Part shown: one piece after another, positions 8,344-16,974 of the stretch | How the letters are laid out: every line of letters begins with the position of its first letter | Numbering within the stretch: the stretch's first letter is position 1 | Source of the DNA: Hyphomicrobiales bacterium | Lineage (GTDB): Bacteria; Pseudomonadota; Alphaproteobacteria; Rhizobiales; Rhizobiaceae | Reading direction: 5' to 3' | DNA: 64,000 bases | Assembly (NCBI GenBank): GCA_900466945.1 | Contig: UBNV01000003.1 | Span: 248,001 to 312,000 of the forward strand | Position numbers and translations under genes: made by a program | Notes under the pieces: model-generated | What the model saw: the letters and a program-made list of their open reading frames with translations, nothing else | Databases searched by the model: none | Told to the model about the DNA's origin: nothing

Positions 8344-11300
8344 TCAGCTTACCCTTACCACCTGCACCATGATCGTCTTGAGCTCATCCATTGTGAACGG
8401 CTTTGAAAGCTGAAATGCGTCAATTATACCGGAAGCGGCCTTCGCGGCACTGTCGCCACTGGCGAATATGATCCTGACGGTCGGCCATCTTTCTCGGACG
8501 ATCCTTGCGAGATCCGTGCCAGTCATGCCTGGCAGCCCCACATCCGTCAGGAGCACATCGATGCTCGCCTCGTCCAGGATCCGGATCGCCTCTTCGGCCG
8601 ATCTTGCCTCGGCAACGGTGTGTCCCAGTTCTTCGACCATGTCGACGGTCGACATTAGGATAAGAGGCTCGTCCTCAACGACGAGAATTCGCATCTTCTC
8701 GGCAATGATTTCGCTCGTTGGCTCGGCTACCGGGGCACGCGTCTTTTCAACGGCCGCCTGATGCTCGCGCGCCAGCCGTTCGACGGCAATTTGATGCTGC
8801 TGTGCATTGCCAAGCACGTGGCGTACCTTGCGGGCCAGCGCTTCTCGCGTATAGGGCTTGGACAAAAGCTCTACGCCGGCATCGAGCTTGCCGCCATGCA
8901 CGATGGAGTTCTCGGTATAGCCCGAGGTATAGAGTATGGCCATCCGGGGGAAGAGCGCCTTGGCTTTCCGGGCGAGTTCGGTGCTCCGCATCGGACCCGG
9001 CATGACGACATCGGTGAAAAGAAGATCGATTTGCACACCGCTGTTGACGATGGCGAATGCGGATTGTGCATCATGCGCCTTCAAGACGCGATATCCGAGA
9101 TCGGCCAACAATGCGACAGATGTCTCGCGCACACCATCGTCGTCTTCAACGACGAGAACGGTTTCCGTGCCGCCCTTTGCGGGCACGGCGCTCAGATCCG
9201 TGAGGCTGTCCTCAACCTGATTGGTGCGCGGCATGTATAGCTTCATCGTCGTGCCATGCCCTGCCTCGCTGTAGATCTTGAGGTGGCCACCGGATTGCTT
9301 GATGAAGCCGTAAACCATGGACAGTCCAAGTCCACTGCCCTTGCCGTCCGATTTGGTTGTGAAGAAGGGCTCAAGCACATGCTCGATGATGTCGGGTGGT
9401 ATTCCCGATCCAGTATCGGTCACCGCGACCATCACGTATTGCCCAGGGCGCACATCATCGTGCGTGCGGGCGTATTCGTCATCGAGTACGGAGTTTGCGG
9501 CTTCAATCGTCAACCGTCCGCGTCCGTCCATTGCATCGCGCGCGTTGATCGCCAGGTTCAGGATCGCATTTTCGAGCTGGCTCGGATCGATCAGGGTGTT
9601 CCACAGACCACCGGAGACCACGGTCTCCAGTTCAACTTCCTCACCCAGCGCACGGCGAAGCATGTCATCCATGTTCTGGATCAGCCGACGCACGTTGACG
9701 ACCTTTGGCTCCAGCGGTTGCCGGCGTCCGAAGGCCAGGAGCTGTGAAGCCAGTTTCGCGCCGCGGGTAACACCGGACAAGGCGTTCTGCAGGCGCTGTT
9801 CGGCGCGCGCATTGCCTTCGATATCCTTGGACAGAAGCTGCAGGTTGCCGCCGACGACCTGAAGCAGATTGTTGAAGTCGTGTGCGACACCGCCCGTCAG
9901 GTTGCCGAGCGATTCCATTTTCTGTGCCTGTCTCAACGCGAGCTGGACCGTTTCGCGTTCGACGGTTTCCTTCTCAAGCTCCAGGAGAGCCGTTCTCAGC
10001 TCATAGGTACGCTGTTCCACTCTCTGCTCGAGTGTATGATTGAGGCTATGGAGCTGTTCCTCTGCCCGCCTCTGATCGGTAACATCGAAACCATCGACAA
10101 AGATGCCGGTGACCTGACCAGCCTGATCAAAGATCGGCTGATAGATGAGGTTGATGAATCTCTCTTCCGGGCTCGTCGCGCCTTCGCGCTGAAGTTGAAC
10201 GCGCAGGTTCCGTCCAATATAGGGTTTGCCCGACTGGAAGACGCCGTCCAGCAGCTCGAAGAACCCCTGTCCCTTCACCTCTGGAAGCGCTTGCCGCACG
10301 GTCAGGCCGAGCAACATGCGGTTCCCCACAAGCTGCAGATAGGCGTCGTTCACCAGCTCGAACACATGCTCGGGACCACTGAGGATGCACATGAAACTCG
10401 GAGCCTGCTGGAAGAGTGCCCGCATCCGGTCGCGCTCGGCAGTGCGAAGCTCGACTTCGGAAGATAGCTGACGATTGAGCTGCTCCAGGGCAACGGCGGC
10501 GCGCTCCCGCAGTTCTGCAGCTTCAGCCAGCGCCGCCGAGCGACGCTTCTCCGACTCGAAGGCTTCGGCACTGGCAAGGCGCGAACTGATCTGGCCGGCA
10601 ATCAGCCTGAGGAAGTCCATGTACTCTTCGCTGACCGCGCGATGCGGATTGAGCCCGCTGATCAGCACGCCCCTCGCCTTGTCACCGCCTTGACCGATCA
10701 GTGGAACGACCGCTGCCTGCGTCGGTGCAGTTTGCCAGACCCCGCGCGGGACGTCGTGAGCGTCCGACAGTTCCACCAGCTCGACCGCCTGCTTGGTCCA
10801 GACGTGTCCCACGCGCCATATCGTTTCTGATCGACTGATCACTGCGGGAAGCAGGTCATCACAACCTTCGGCACCGCAGACCCACTGACGGCGGGCATTC
10901 CCTTGGTCGTCAAAGGTGTAGAGGGCGCTGAAGGGCAGATCGTGCAGATTTTCGCGTAATGCGTTGTGAGATGCCTCTAGAACCTCAAGTTCGATGTCAG
11001 CGGCGGCAAGGCCCGATGCGAGCGTCCGCAATGTCGCCATACGACGCTCGCTAATGACTCGTTCGGTCTCTTCAGTAACGGCGCAGAAGACGCCTTCCAC
11101 CTTGCCGGTGTCTCCGATCAGAGGACTGTATGAGAAGGTGTGATAAGTCTCTTCGGGATATCCGCCGCGCTCCAGCAAAAGCAGAAGCGCCCTGTCCCAA
11201 GTCGACTCGCCCGTGTCATAGACGGTCGCCAATCTGTCCTTGATGTCCTCCCAGATCTCCGCCCAGAGAATCTGCGTGGGGACGGCAAGGGCGTTGGGAT

Positions 11301-11541
11301 GTTTGTTGCCCAGCGTCGGCCGATAGGCATCGTTGTAGAAGAAGGCGATGTCCGGTCCCCAGCCGAGCCACATTTCGAATTTCGAGGTCAGAAGCAGGCG
11401 GAGGGCAACCTTCAGCGCCTCCGGCCACTGATCGGGCGATCCGAGCGAACTCGCAGCCCAATCGTGCCGTCGCATCAGTTGCGCCATCTCGCTGTCACCG
11501 ATGAAAATGTCCTGATGCGAAGCGGAAAAATTGAGAGTCAT
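8344..11541 (-). CDS. Hybrid sensor histidine kinase with two receiver domains
   Basis: 1065 residues with no membrane segment. Domains in order: an N-terminal PAS-like region (about 10-160), a GAF-like region (about 170-330), a coiled coil (about 330-365), a PAS domain (about 375-500), a HisKA core with the phospho-acceptor His554 (GGVAHDFNNLLQ), an HATPase domain (EPFFTTKSDGKGSGLGLSMVYG), REC1 with Asp844 (LLFTDVVMPG) and REC2 with Asp1000 (VLLTDVGLPG). The N-terminus (FIGDSEMAQLMRRHDWAASSLG) is common in rhizobial soluble hybrid kinases. The ATG at 11541 is preceded by GGAAG. A stress-sigma-type promoter lies upstream (11583-11607, minus), divergent from that of the PRC-barrel gene. The signal sensed is unknown. 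Confidence 0.9.
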   Translation of the reverse strand: MTLNFSASHQDIFIGDSEMAQLMRRHDWAASSLGSPDQWPEALKVALRLLLTSKFEMWLGWGPDIAFFYNDAYRPTLGNKHPNALAVPTQILWAEIWEDIKDRLATVYDTGESTWDRALLLLLERGGYPEETYHTFSYSPLIGDTGKVEGVFCAVTEETERVISERRMATLRTLASGLAAADIELEVLEASHNALRENLHDLPFSALYTFDDQGNARRQWVCGAEGCDDLLPAVISRSETIWRVGHVWTKQAVELVELSDAHDVPRGVWQTAPTQAAVVPLIGQGGDKARGVLISGLNPHRAVSEEYMDFLRLIAGQISSRLASAEAFESEKRRSAALAEAAELRERAAVALEQLNRQLSSEVELRTAERDRMRALFQQAPSFMCILSGPEHVFELVNDAYLQLVGNRMLLGLTVRQALPEVKGQGFFELLDGVFQSGKPYIGRNLRVQLQREGATSPEERFINLIYQPIFDQAGQVTGIFVDGFDVTDQRRAEEQLHSLNHTLEQRVEQRTYELRTALLELEKETVERETVQLALRQAQKMESLGNLTGGVAHDFNNLLQVVGGNLQLLSKDIEGNARAEQRLQNALSGVTRGAKLASQLLAFGRRQPLEPKVVNVRRLIQNMDDMLRRALGEEVELETVVSGGLWNTLIDPSQLENAILNLAINARDAMDGRGRLTIEAANSVLDDEYARTHDDVRPGQYVMVAVTDTGSGIPPDIIEHVLEPFFTTKSDGKGSGLGLSMVYGFIKQSGGHLKIYSEAGHGTTMKLYMPRTNQVEDSLTDLSAVPAKGGTETVLVVEDDDGVRETSVALLADLGYRVLKAHDAQSAFAIVNSGVQIDLLFTDVVMPGPMRSTELARKAKALFPRMAILYTSGYTENSIVHGGKLDAGVELLSKPYTREALARKVRHVLGNAQQHQIAVERLAREHQAAVEKTRAPVAEPTSEIIAEKMRILVVEDEPLILMSTVDMVEELGHTVAEARSAEEAIRILDEASIDVLLTDVGLPGMTGTDLARIVRERWPTVRIIFASGDSAAKAASGIIDAFQLSKPFTMDELKTIMVQVVRVS

Positions 11542-11582
11542 GCTGCTTCCATGCAAATTCGCCGCAGATTTCGGCCGCAATC

Positions 11583-11607
11583 AACTCTGCAGGCGCCGAT
11601 TGGTTCC
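11583..11607 (-). promoter_or_regulatory. Probable sigma-EcfG promoter of the hybrid kinase gene
   Basis: On the minus strand GGAAC is followed after 16 bases by AGTT. This fits the alphaproteobacterial general-stress sigma consensus GGAAC-N16/17-cGTT except for one base of the -10. It lies about 40 bases upstream of the kinase start. The pattern match is seen; the function is inferred. Confidence 0.55.
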
Positions 11608-11706
11608 ATGTCAGGGTCGATTTTCTTCAGTTTTATCAGAGATCTCGTCCGAATCAGCGCGTCTATTTCCAAAATGTTCCGGCAAAGGGACACCGAACAC
11701 CTTTTG

Positions 11707-11731
11707 GGAACAGATCTCCTTGGAAAGGGTT
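11707..11731 (+). promoter_or_regulatory. Probable sigma-EcfG promoter of the PRC-barrel gene
   Basis: GGAAC (11707-11711), a 16-base spacer, then GGTT (11728-11731), matching GGAAC-N16-xGTT. It sits about 30 bases upstream of the PRC-barrel start and its strong ribosome site. Confidence 0.65.
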
Positions 11732-11761
11732 TCCTTTATTCATCAACAACAGGAGGAAATC

Positions 11762-12058
11762 ATGGACCACAGCAATCATGTCCGTCTCGCCGCCACCGAA
11801 CTTACTCCCGCAATCCTGGAAGGTGCGACCGTATATGGAGCCGACGACCACAAAGTCGGCAAGGTCGATCATGTCCACGGCGCCGGTGCTGGCAGCCAGG
11901 CGATCATCGACGTAGGCGGCTTTCTCGGCATTGGAGCCAAGCCGGTTGCCGTGCCGCTGACGGATCTAGACTTCATGCGTGACGAAGATGGCGACGTCCA
12001 TGCCGTCACATCGTGGACCAAGGATCAGCTCAAGGATATGCCAGAGCACCGCCACTGA
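11762..12058 (+). CDS. PRC-barrel domain protein, stress-associated
   Basis: 98 residues made up almost wholly of one PRC-barrel domain (AILEGATVYGADDHKVGKVDHVH, then GAGSQAIIDVGGFLGIGAKPVAVPLTDL). PRC-barrel proteins of this short type are common among general-stress genes of alphaproteobacteria; the molecular role is not established. The start is fixed by AGGAGGAAATC directly before the ATG. A stress-sigma-like promoter lies just upstream, and the DUF892 and catalase genes follow on the same strand. Confidence 0.88.
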   Translation: MDHSNHVRLAATELTPAILEGATVYGADDHKVGKVDHVHGAGAGSQAIIDVGGFLGIGAKPVAVPLTDLDFMRDEDGDVHAVTSWTKDQLKDMPEHRH

Positions 12059-12092
12059 GATGTCGCACCATTGTGACGTGATGGATAGAATT

Positions 12093-12118
12093 GAAGCCCG
12101 GCCACTGCGCTGGGCTTC
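12093..12118 (+). terminator. Hairpin after the PRC-barrel gene
   Basis: GAAGCCC (12093-12099) pairs perfectly with GGGCTTC (12112-12118) across a 12-base loop that can itself pair in part. No strong T tract follows, so it is a weak terminator candidate or an mRNA 3'-end stabiliser. Confidence 0.45.
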
Positions 12119-12266
12119 ATCGTATTCGACCTTCAGCCCGGCATGCAGACATTCGTGTTATTCCCATCTCAGTCGTTGGAGTGCGCATGTCGGAATTTCG
12201 ATATCCATAAAGTGATGAGGTCACCCTCAATGTCGGCGCCGGAAGCATGCGCCGGCCCGCAACGCG

Positions 12267-12291
12267 GGAACCATTGAGGCAGTGGGAGGTT
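12267..12291 (+). promoter_or_regulatory. Probable sigma-EcfG promoter of the DUF892 gene
   Basis: GGAAC (12267-12271), 16 bases, then GGTT (12288-12291). Same architecture as the promoter at 11707. It lies 40 bases upstream of the DUF892 start. Confidence 0.6.
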
Positions 12292-12330
12292 GGGCACTCG
12301 ATACTTCACAACATTTGAATGGATATCCCA

Positions 12331-12834
12331 ATGGCTACCGAAAAGACTTTGTCCGACCTGTTCCTTGATACGCTCAAGGACATCTATTTTGCCGAAAAGC
12401 AGATCCTGAAGGCTCTTCCGAAGATGGCGCGTGCTGCGCAGTCGGAAGAGGGCAAGGCTGGCTTCCTGCAGCACCGCGAGGAAACCCAGGGCCAGATCGA
12501 GCGTCTCGAGCAGATTTTCGAATTGCTGGGCAAGCCGGCTCGCGGCAAGACCTGCGAGGCCATCCAGGGCATCCTCGCCGAAGGCGAGGAGATCATGGAA
12601 GAATACAAGGGCACGGCTGCCCTTGATGCAGGCCTCATTTCATCGGCGCAAGCCGTCGAGCATTATGAGATTGCCCGTTACGGCACGCTCAAGTCCTGGG
12701 CAAAGCAGCTCGGTCTGAAGGATGCGATCCCGTTGCTGGATGCCAATCTCCAGGAAGAGATTGCCACCGACCAGAAGTTGACAGCTCTGGGCGAGGCGTC
12801 GGCAAACGTCAAGAGCATGAAAAAGGCCAGCTGA
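12331..12834 (+). CDS. DUF892 ferritin-like protein (YciE/YciF family)
   Basis: 167 residues, the usual length of the family, starting with the conserved TLSDLFLDTLKDIYFAEKQILKALPKMA. The family forms a ferritin-like four-helix bundle with Glu/His metal ligands (AEKQ, EETQGQIERLEQIFE, AVEHYEIARYGTL, LLDANLQEEIATDQKL are all present). These proteins are linked to osmotic and oxidative stress. The start at 12331 gives the family N-terminus; an ATG four codons earlier (12319) is equally possible because neither has a strong ribosome site. A stress-type promoter precedes it and an intrinsic terminator follows. Confidence 0.9.
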   Translation: MATEKTLSDLFLDTLKDIYFAEKQILKALPKMARAAQSEEGKAGFLQHREETQGQIERLEQIFELLGKPARGKTCEAIQGILAEGEEIMEEYKGTAALDAGLISSAQAVEHYEIARYGTLKSWAKQLGLKDAIPLLDANLQEEIATDQKLTALGEASANVKSMKKAS

Positions 12835-12853
12835 GCTGCCTCCGATCACTGCG

Positions 12854-12880
12854 AGACCGCCCGTTTGGGGCGGTCTTTTG
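12854..12880 (+). terminator. Rho-independent terminator
   Basis: A 9-bp perfect stem (AGACCGCCC / GGGCGGTCT) with a 5-base loop is followed by TTTTGCTTTT. It ends the DUF892 transcript before the catalase gene, though read-through may feed the catalase gene. Confidence 0.85.
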
Positions 12881-12930
12881 CTTTTCAAGCAGCTTTTCAC
12901 CAATCAGAGCATGTGCTCCAGGAGTTCTCC

Positions 12931-15075
12931 ATGGCCAAGACATCAACCCGTGGGTCCGTTGGGCCCAAGACCATGACTGCCAAGATCCACGACCAGACGA
13001 TGCAGCGCGGCGAAGGGGGCGAACTGCATCAGATCGCCGAGGGCGACGTGCCCCTGCTGACGACGGCCCAGGGCGGTCCCGTTTCCGACGACCAGAATTC
13101 TCTGCGCGTCGGTGCACGCGGTCCCTTGGTCATGGACGATTTCCATTTCCGCGAGAAGATGTTTCACTTCGACCACGAGCGCATTCCCGAGCGTGTGGTT
13201 CATGCACGCGGTTATGGCGCGCACGGCTATTTCGAAACCTATGAATCCCTTGCCGACTATACCAAGGCCGATCTCTTCCAGCGTCCCGGAGAGAAGACCG
13301 AAGCCTTTGTCCGCTTCTCGACCGTTGCCGGCAACAAGGGTTCCGCCGACCTGGCCCGCGATGTCCGTGGCTTTGCCGTCAAGCTCTACACCCAGGAGGG
13401 AAACTGGGATCTCGTCGGCAACAATATCCCGGTCTTCTTCATTCAGGATGCCATCAAGTTCCCGGACCTGATCCATGCCGCCAAGCAGGAGCCGGATCGG
13501 GCCTTCCCTCAGGCCCAGACCGCCCATGACACCTTCTGGGATTTCATCAGCCTGACGCCTGAGAGCATGAACATGGTCATGTGGATCATGTCGGATCGGA
13601 CTATCCCGCGCTCCTTCCGCTTCATGGAGGGTTTCGGCGTTCACACCTTCCGTTTCGTCAACGCAAAGGACGAATCCACCTTCGTCAAGTTCCACTGGAA
13701 GCCGAAGCTGGGTCTGCAGTCGGTCGCCTGGAACGAAGCAGTGAAGATCAACGGCGCTGATCCGGATTTCCATCGCCGCGATCTCTGGCAGTCTATCCAG
13801 TCCGGCAACTTTCCGGAATGGGAATTGCAGGTTCAGCTGTTCGATCAGGAATTTGCCGACAGCTTCGACTTCGACGTGCTCGACCCGACGAAGATAATTC
13901 CAGAGGAGATCCTTCCGCCCGTCGCCATCGGCAGGCTGGTGCTGGACCGCATGCCCGACAACTTCTTTGCGGAGACCGAGCAGGTCGCCTTCATGACGCA
14001 AAACGTGCCGCCCGGCATCGATTTCAGCAATGATCCGCTGCTGCAGGGCCGCAATTTCTCCTATCTGGACACACAATTGAAGCGTCTGGGCGGGCCGAAC
14101 TTCACCCACCTGCCGATCAACGCGCCGAAGTGTCCTTTTGCGACCTTCCAGCAGGATGGCCACATGGCGATGCGCAATCCGGTTGGCCGAGCGAATTACC
14201 AGCCCAACTCCTTTGGCGCCGGACCGCGGGAATCGCCGACGCGCGGCTATCGCCATTTCGCGGCCGAAGAGCAGGGAACCAAGGCCCGCCTGCGCCCCGA
14301 AAGCTTCGCCGACCACTACAGCCAGGCGCGGCAATTCTATATCAGCCAGACGCCGCCGGAGCAGCGCCATATCGCGGCTGCCCTGACCTTCGAGCTAAGC
14401 AAGGTGGAAACGGCCGTGATCCGCGAGCGCATGGTCTCGCATCTCTTGAACATCGATGAGACGCTCGCCAATACCGTGGCCCAGAAACTCGGCTTCCAGT
14501 CGATGCCCAAGCCGGCGGATGCTGCCATGCCGACCCGTCAGGATCTGGAGCCAGCACCGTCGCTCAGCATCGTGGAACGCGGGCCGCAACGCTTCGAAGG
14601 CCGCAAGCTCGGCATCCTGATCACGGATGGCGTCGATGCAAAGCTGCTGAAGGGTCTGACGGCGGCGATTACCAAGGAAAAAGCTGTCTTCGAGCTGATT
14701 GCGCCGAAGGTCGGCGGCGTCAAGGCGTCGGACGGGAGCTGGATCGAGGTCCACCACATGATCGACGGCGGGCCATCGGTCCTCTTCGATGCGGTCGCGC
14801 TGCTGACATCGGCAGAGGCGATGGACGACCTCGTCAAGGAAGCAACTGCGCGGGACTTCGTCGCCGACGCCTTCCAGCACTGCAAGTTCATCGGCTACGA
14901 CAAGTCGGCCATGCCGCTTCTCGATAAGGCCGGCATTGCGGATGCTCTCGATGAGGGGGTGATCGCGTTGCCCGGCGATGAGGGGTTGGACGGGTTCGTA
15001 TCATCCCTCGGCAAGCTCAGGGTCTGGGGGAGGGAGCCTTCCGTGAAGCTGGGCAAAGCTTCCTCGCCCAAGTAA
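12931..15075 (+). CDS. katE: Large-subunit monofunctional catalase (HPII/KatE type)
   Basis: 714 residues, the size of large-subunit catalases. It breaks down hydrogen peroxide to water and oxygen using heme. Catalytic His91 lies in [12 protein letters not shown], Asn164 in VGNNIPVFF, and the heme-ligand Tyr378 in [10 protein letters not shown]. The C-terminal part (from about residue 560) contains [19 protein letters not shown] and is the flavodoxin/DJ-1-like domain typical of HPII. The ATG at 12931 follows CCAGGAG at a good distance. It is preceded by DUF892 and PRC-barrel stress genes. I see no stress promoter of its own in the 96-base gap, so it may rely on read-through or an unseen promoter. 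Confidence 0.95.
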   Translation: MAKTSTRGSVGPKTMTAKIHDQTMQRGEGGELHQIAEGDVPLLTTAQGGPVSDDQNSLRVGARGPLVMDDFHFREKMFHFDHERIPERVVHARGYGAHGYFETYESLADYTKADLFQRPGEKTEAFVRFSTVAGNKGSADLARDVRGFAVKLYTQEGNWDLVGNNIPVFFIQDAIKFPDLIHAAKQEPDRAFPQAQTAHDTFWDFISLTPESMNMVMWIMSDRTIPRSFRFMEGFGVHTFRFVNAKDESTFVKFHWKPKLGLQSVAWNEAVKINGADPDFHRRDLWQSIQSGNFPEWELQVQLFDQEFADSFDFDVLDPTKIIPEEILPPVAIGRLVLDRMPDNFFAETEQVAFMTQNVPPGIDFSNDPLLQGRNFSYLDTQLKRLGGPNFTHLPINAPKCPFATFQQDGHMAMRNPVGRANYQPNSFGAGPRESPTRGYRHFAAEEQGTKARLRPESFADHYSQARQFYISQTPPEQRHIAAALTFELSKVETAVIRERMVSHLLNIDETLANTVAQKLGFQSMPKPADAAMPTRQDLEPAPSLSIVERGPQRFEGRKLGILITDGVDAKLLKGLTAAITKEKAVFELIAPKVGGVKASDGSWIEVHHMIDGGPSVLFDAVALLTSAEAMDDLVKEATARDFVADAFQHCKFIGYDKSAMPLLDKAGIADALDEGVIALPGDEGLDGFVSSLGKLRVWGREPSVKLGKASSPK

Positions 15076-15119
15076 CCGGTTCGGCCCCCAGCATATGGGG
15101 GCCAACCATCGTCTCTGCT

Positions 15120-15512
15120 TCAGAGCGCGCGGGCCTGCTGGGCGTCGCTCGAAAGCAGGAGTGCCATCGCTTCGGTGATGCTGAAGTCGTCATAGGGCTT
15201 GGGGAAGAAGCGACTCCCGCCCGGCAGCATGCTTTCTTCGACGATGGCCGCACCGGATGCGACGATCAGCTTCACGGGTGGCCAACGGTCGCGAATGTAG
15301 TGGGACAGTTTGATACCGTCCATCGTCCCTGGCATCTGCACATCGGTGAAGACGAGATCGATGTCATCCCGTCCCTCAAGGATGCGGATCGCCTCGTCGG
15401 CGTCGCCCGCTTCCAGTGCTTCGTAGCCCGCCGACAGCACGAGATCGACTGCGCTCATGCGGATTATCGCACTGTCTTCCACGATCAGGACGACCGATTT
15501 GCCGTTCTTCAT
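15120..15512 (-). CDS. Stand-alone response regulator receiver protein
   Basis: 130 residues with only a receiver domain. The acidic pair is in IVEDS (11-13), the phospho-acceptor is Asp57 (LVFTDVQMPG), and the conserved Lys lies in FFPKPYD. It has no output domain, so it may relay phosphate or titrate a kinase. The gene for a HisKA_2 kinase lies 67 bases upstream on the same strand, so the two are probably a pair. The domain resembles the receiver domains at the end of the hybrid kinase at 8344-11541. Confidence 0.88.
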   Translation of the reverse strand: MKNGKSVVLIVEDSAIIRMSAVDLVLSAGYEALEAGDADEAIRILEGRDDIDLVFTDVQMPGTMDGIKLSHYIRDRWPPVKLIVASGAAIVEESMLPGGSRFFPKPYDDFSITEAMALLLSSDAQQARAL

Positions 15513-15563
15513 TGTTCACTCACTGTAAGAGAATGGCCGCAGTTCTGCAGCCTTGGGCGCTTC

Positions 15564-15581
15564 AGGGGCCGATCCGCCCCT
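15564..15581 (-). terminator. Short hairpin at the end of the HisKA_2 kinase gene
   Basis: AGGGGC and GCCCCT form a 6-bp stem around a 6-base loop, overlapping the kinase stop codon. No T tract follows. It could dampen transcription into the receiver gene, but the support is weak. Confidence 0.3.
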
Positions 15582-16632
15582 AGGCTGCCGGCGAAAACTC
15601 GGTGCGAAGGCCTGACGTTTCCCGATGGCTGATCGTCACCACCGTCCCTGGGGCAGCGTCGCTCACCGTCAATTCGCCTTCGAGATTCTTGACGAGTGCC
15701 TCGACAATACCGGTGCCTAACCCTGCCTTGGGCGCTTCGTTCCCGATGGGCATTCCAATTCCGTCGTCGGAAATGGAAAGGGTCCAGTCTTTGCCCGACG
15801 ACTGATAGTTGATCTCGATCGTTCCATTCCGATCGTCGCTGAAGGCATGCTTCAGAGCATTGATCACAAGTTCGGTAACGATGAGACCGAGACTGATGGA
15901 GATATCCGCCGGGACGGTGCTGTCATCCACCGTCACCCGGATCGACAGCCGCTCGGGGTCCGCGATCATCGATGCGCCGAGACTTTGGCATAGCTGCGTG
16001 AAATAGGCACGTAACTCGACACTGCCGCCGGCGGAGGTGGAGAGCTGACGTTGCAGGGCTGCAATCGACATGATGCGTTGACGTGCGTCATGGAGATGCC
16101 CGCGGACTTCCTCCGACTGGACACGGCGCGCACTCTGCATGAGGACGCTGGCAATAATTTGCAGGCTGTTGGCGACCCGGTGCTGGACTTCCTGCAGAAG
16201 GATGGCCTTGTCGCGAACCAGGTCGTCTTTCAGACGAGCCTCGGCGCGCATGTCAGTCACGTCGGTGATGGCGACGAGCAGGCGAATATGCTCGAGGTCA
16301 CCGTCGTCGAGCTTGCGTGCATTGATGATCAACTGTCGTGTTTTCAGGTCCGGCCGCTTCAGGTCGATCTCATAGCAATCGATGCTCGCACTGCCGTTGA
16401 CGGTCGCCGTCAACAGAGACTCGAGCCTAGGCATGGCCCATTCCCCTTGCCCGAGCGCGCCGAGGCGCTTGCCGGCGACAGAGGACGGGTCGATCTCGAA
16501 TGCCCGGCAAAAGGATGCACTCGCTGCGATGATGCTGAGATCAGCAGCCAGAAACAGTAGTGGTTCGTTGGAAGAGAACACCACGGCCAGCGTGCTGGCA
16601 GCTTCGAAATGCACTTTCGGTATCTGTGACAT
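15580..16632 (-). CDS. PAS sensor histidine kinase of the HisKA_2/HWE type
   Basis: 350 residues, soluble. An N-terminal PAS domain (about 15-130; LLFLAADLSIIAASASFCRAFEID) is followed by the HisKA_2 block LLQEVQHRVANSLQIIASVLMQSARRV (phospho-acceptor His) and an HATPase domain (LIVTELVINALKHAF, then GIGM and GLGTGIVEALVKNLEG). Kinases of this class feed the PhyR/NepR/EcfG general-stress system in many alphaproteobacteria; whether this one does is inferred only. The ATG at 16632 has GAGGG 9 bases upstream; an in-frame ATG at 16692 is the alternative. The receiver gene follows on the same strand. Confidence 0.85.
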   Translation of the reverse strand: MSQIPKVHFEAASTLAVVFSSNEPLLFLAADLSIIAASASFCRAFEIDPSSVAGKRLGALGQGEWAMPRLESLLTATVNGSASIDCYEIDLKRPDLKTRQLIINARKLDDGDLEHIRLLVAITDVTDMRAEARLKDDLVRDKAILLQEVQHRVANSLQIIASVLMQSARRVQSEEVRGHLHDARQRIMSIAALQRQLSTSAGGSVELRAYFTQLCQSLGASMIADPERLSIRVTVDDSTVPADISISLGLIVTELVINALKHAFSDDRNGTIEINYQSSGKDWTLSISDDGIGMPIGNEAPKAGLGTGIVEALVKNLEGELTVSDAAPGTVVTISHRETSGLRTEFSPAA

Positions 16633-16974
16633 GGTAGGGCCCTCAAGGGCCGGAGACTCACGGCGCAAGTCATGACTCGGCAGGAGCGTCAAAAAAACCG
16701 ATCAGGTCAATTTCAACACTGCTACCGTACCACACGTTGTGCCGGAGCCTTGCATCATTTATCCGAAACTTCCCTCAGACAGCCTGAATTGTCTGGTATC
16801 ATGCCAATTATCAAGCCCGAGAAAGATGCTTTGAAGAGGGCCAACCCTAAACGATTTGCTCTGGGCGATCAGAACGCATCCTTAGGTTGAAGGGCGCAGT
16901 CCCGTTACCTTTCTCGAAGATCGGTCCAGTTCGTCTGCCATATATACCTGATCTTCAGTCATGCGAGGGGACAA
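16633..16974. other. Gene-free stretch between two kinase genes
   Basis: This ~340-base stretch has no convincing coding frame and is less GC-rich than its surroundings. It must hold the promoter of the HisKA_2 kinase gene. I found no GGAAC-N16-GTT match and no clear terminator for the HWE kinase gene that would read into it. Confidence 0.6.

Noticed and set aside
11673-11700. A second minus-strand GGAAC upstream of the hybrid kinase gene
   Set aside because: At 16 bases it is followed by CGCT in place of xGTT, so it does not fit the consensus.
12943-14370. Long open frame (475 codons) antisense to the catalase gene
   Set aside because: The catalase frame carries every family motif, while the antisense frame has no recognisable domain. 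Long antisense frames are common in GC-rich coding DNA.
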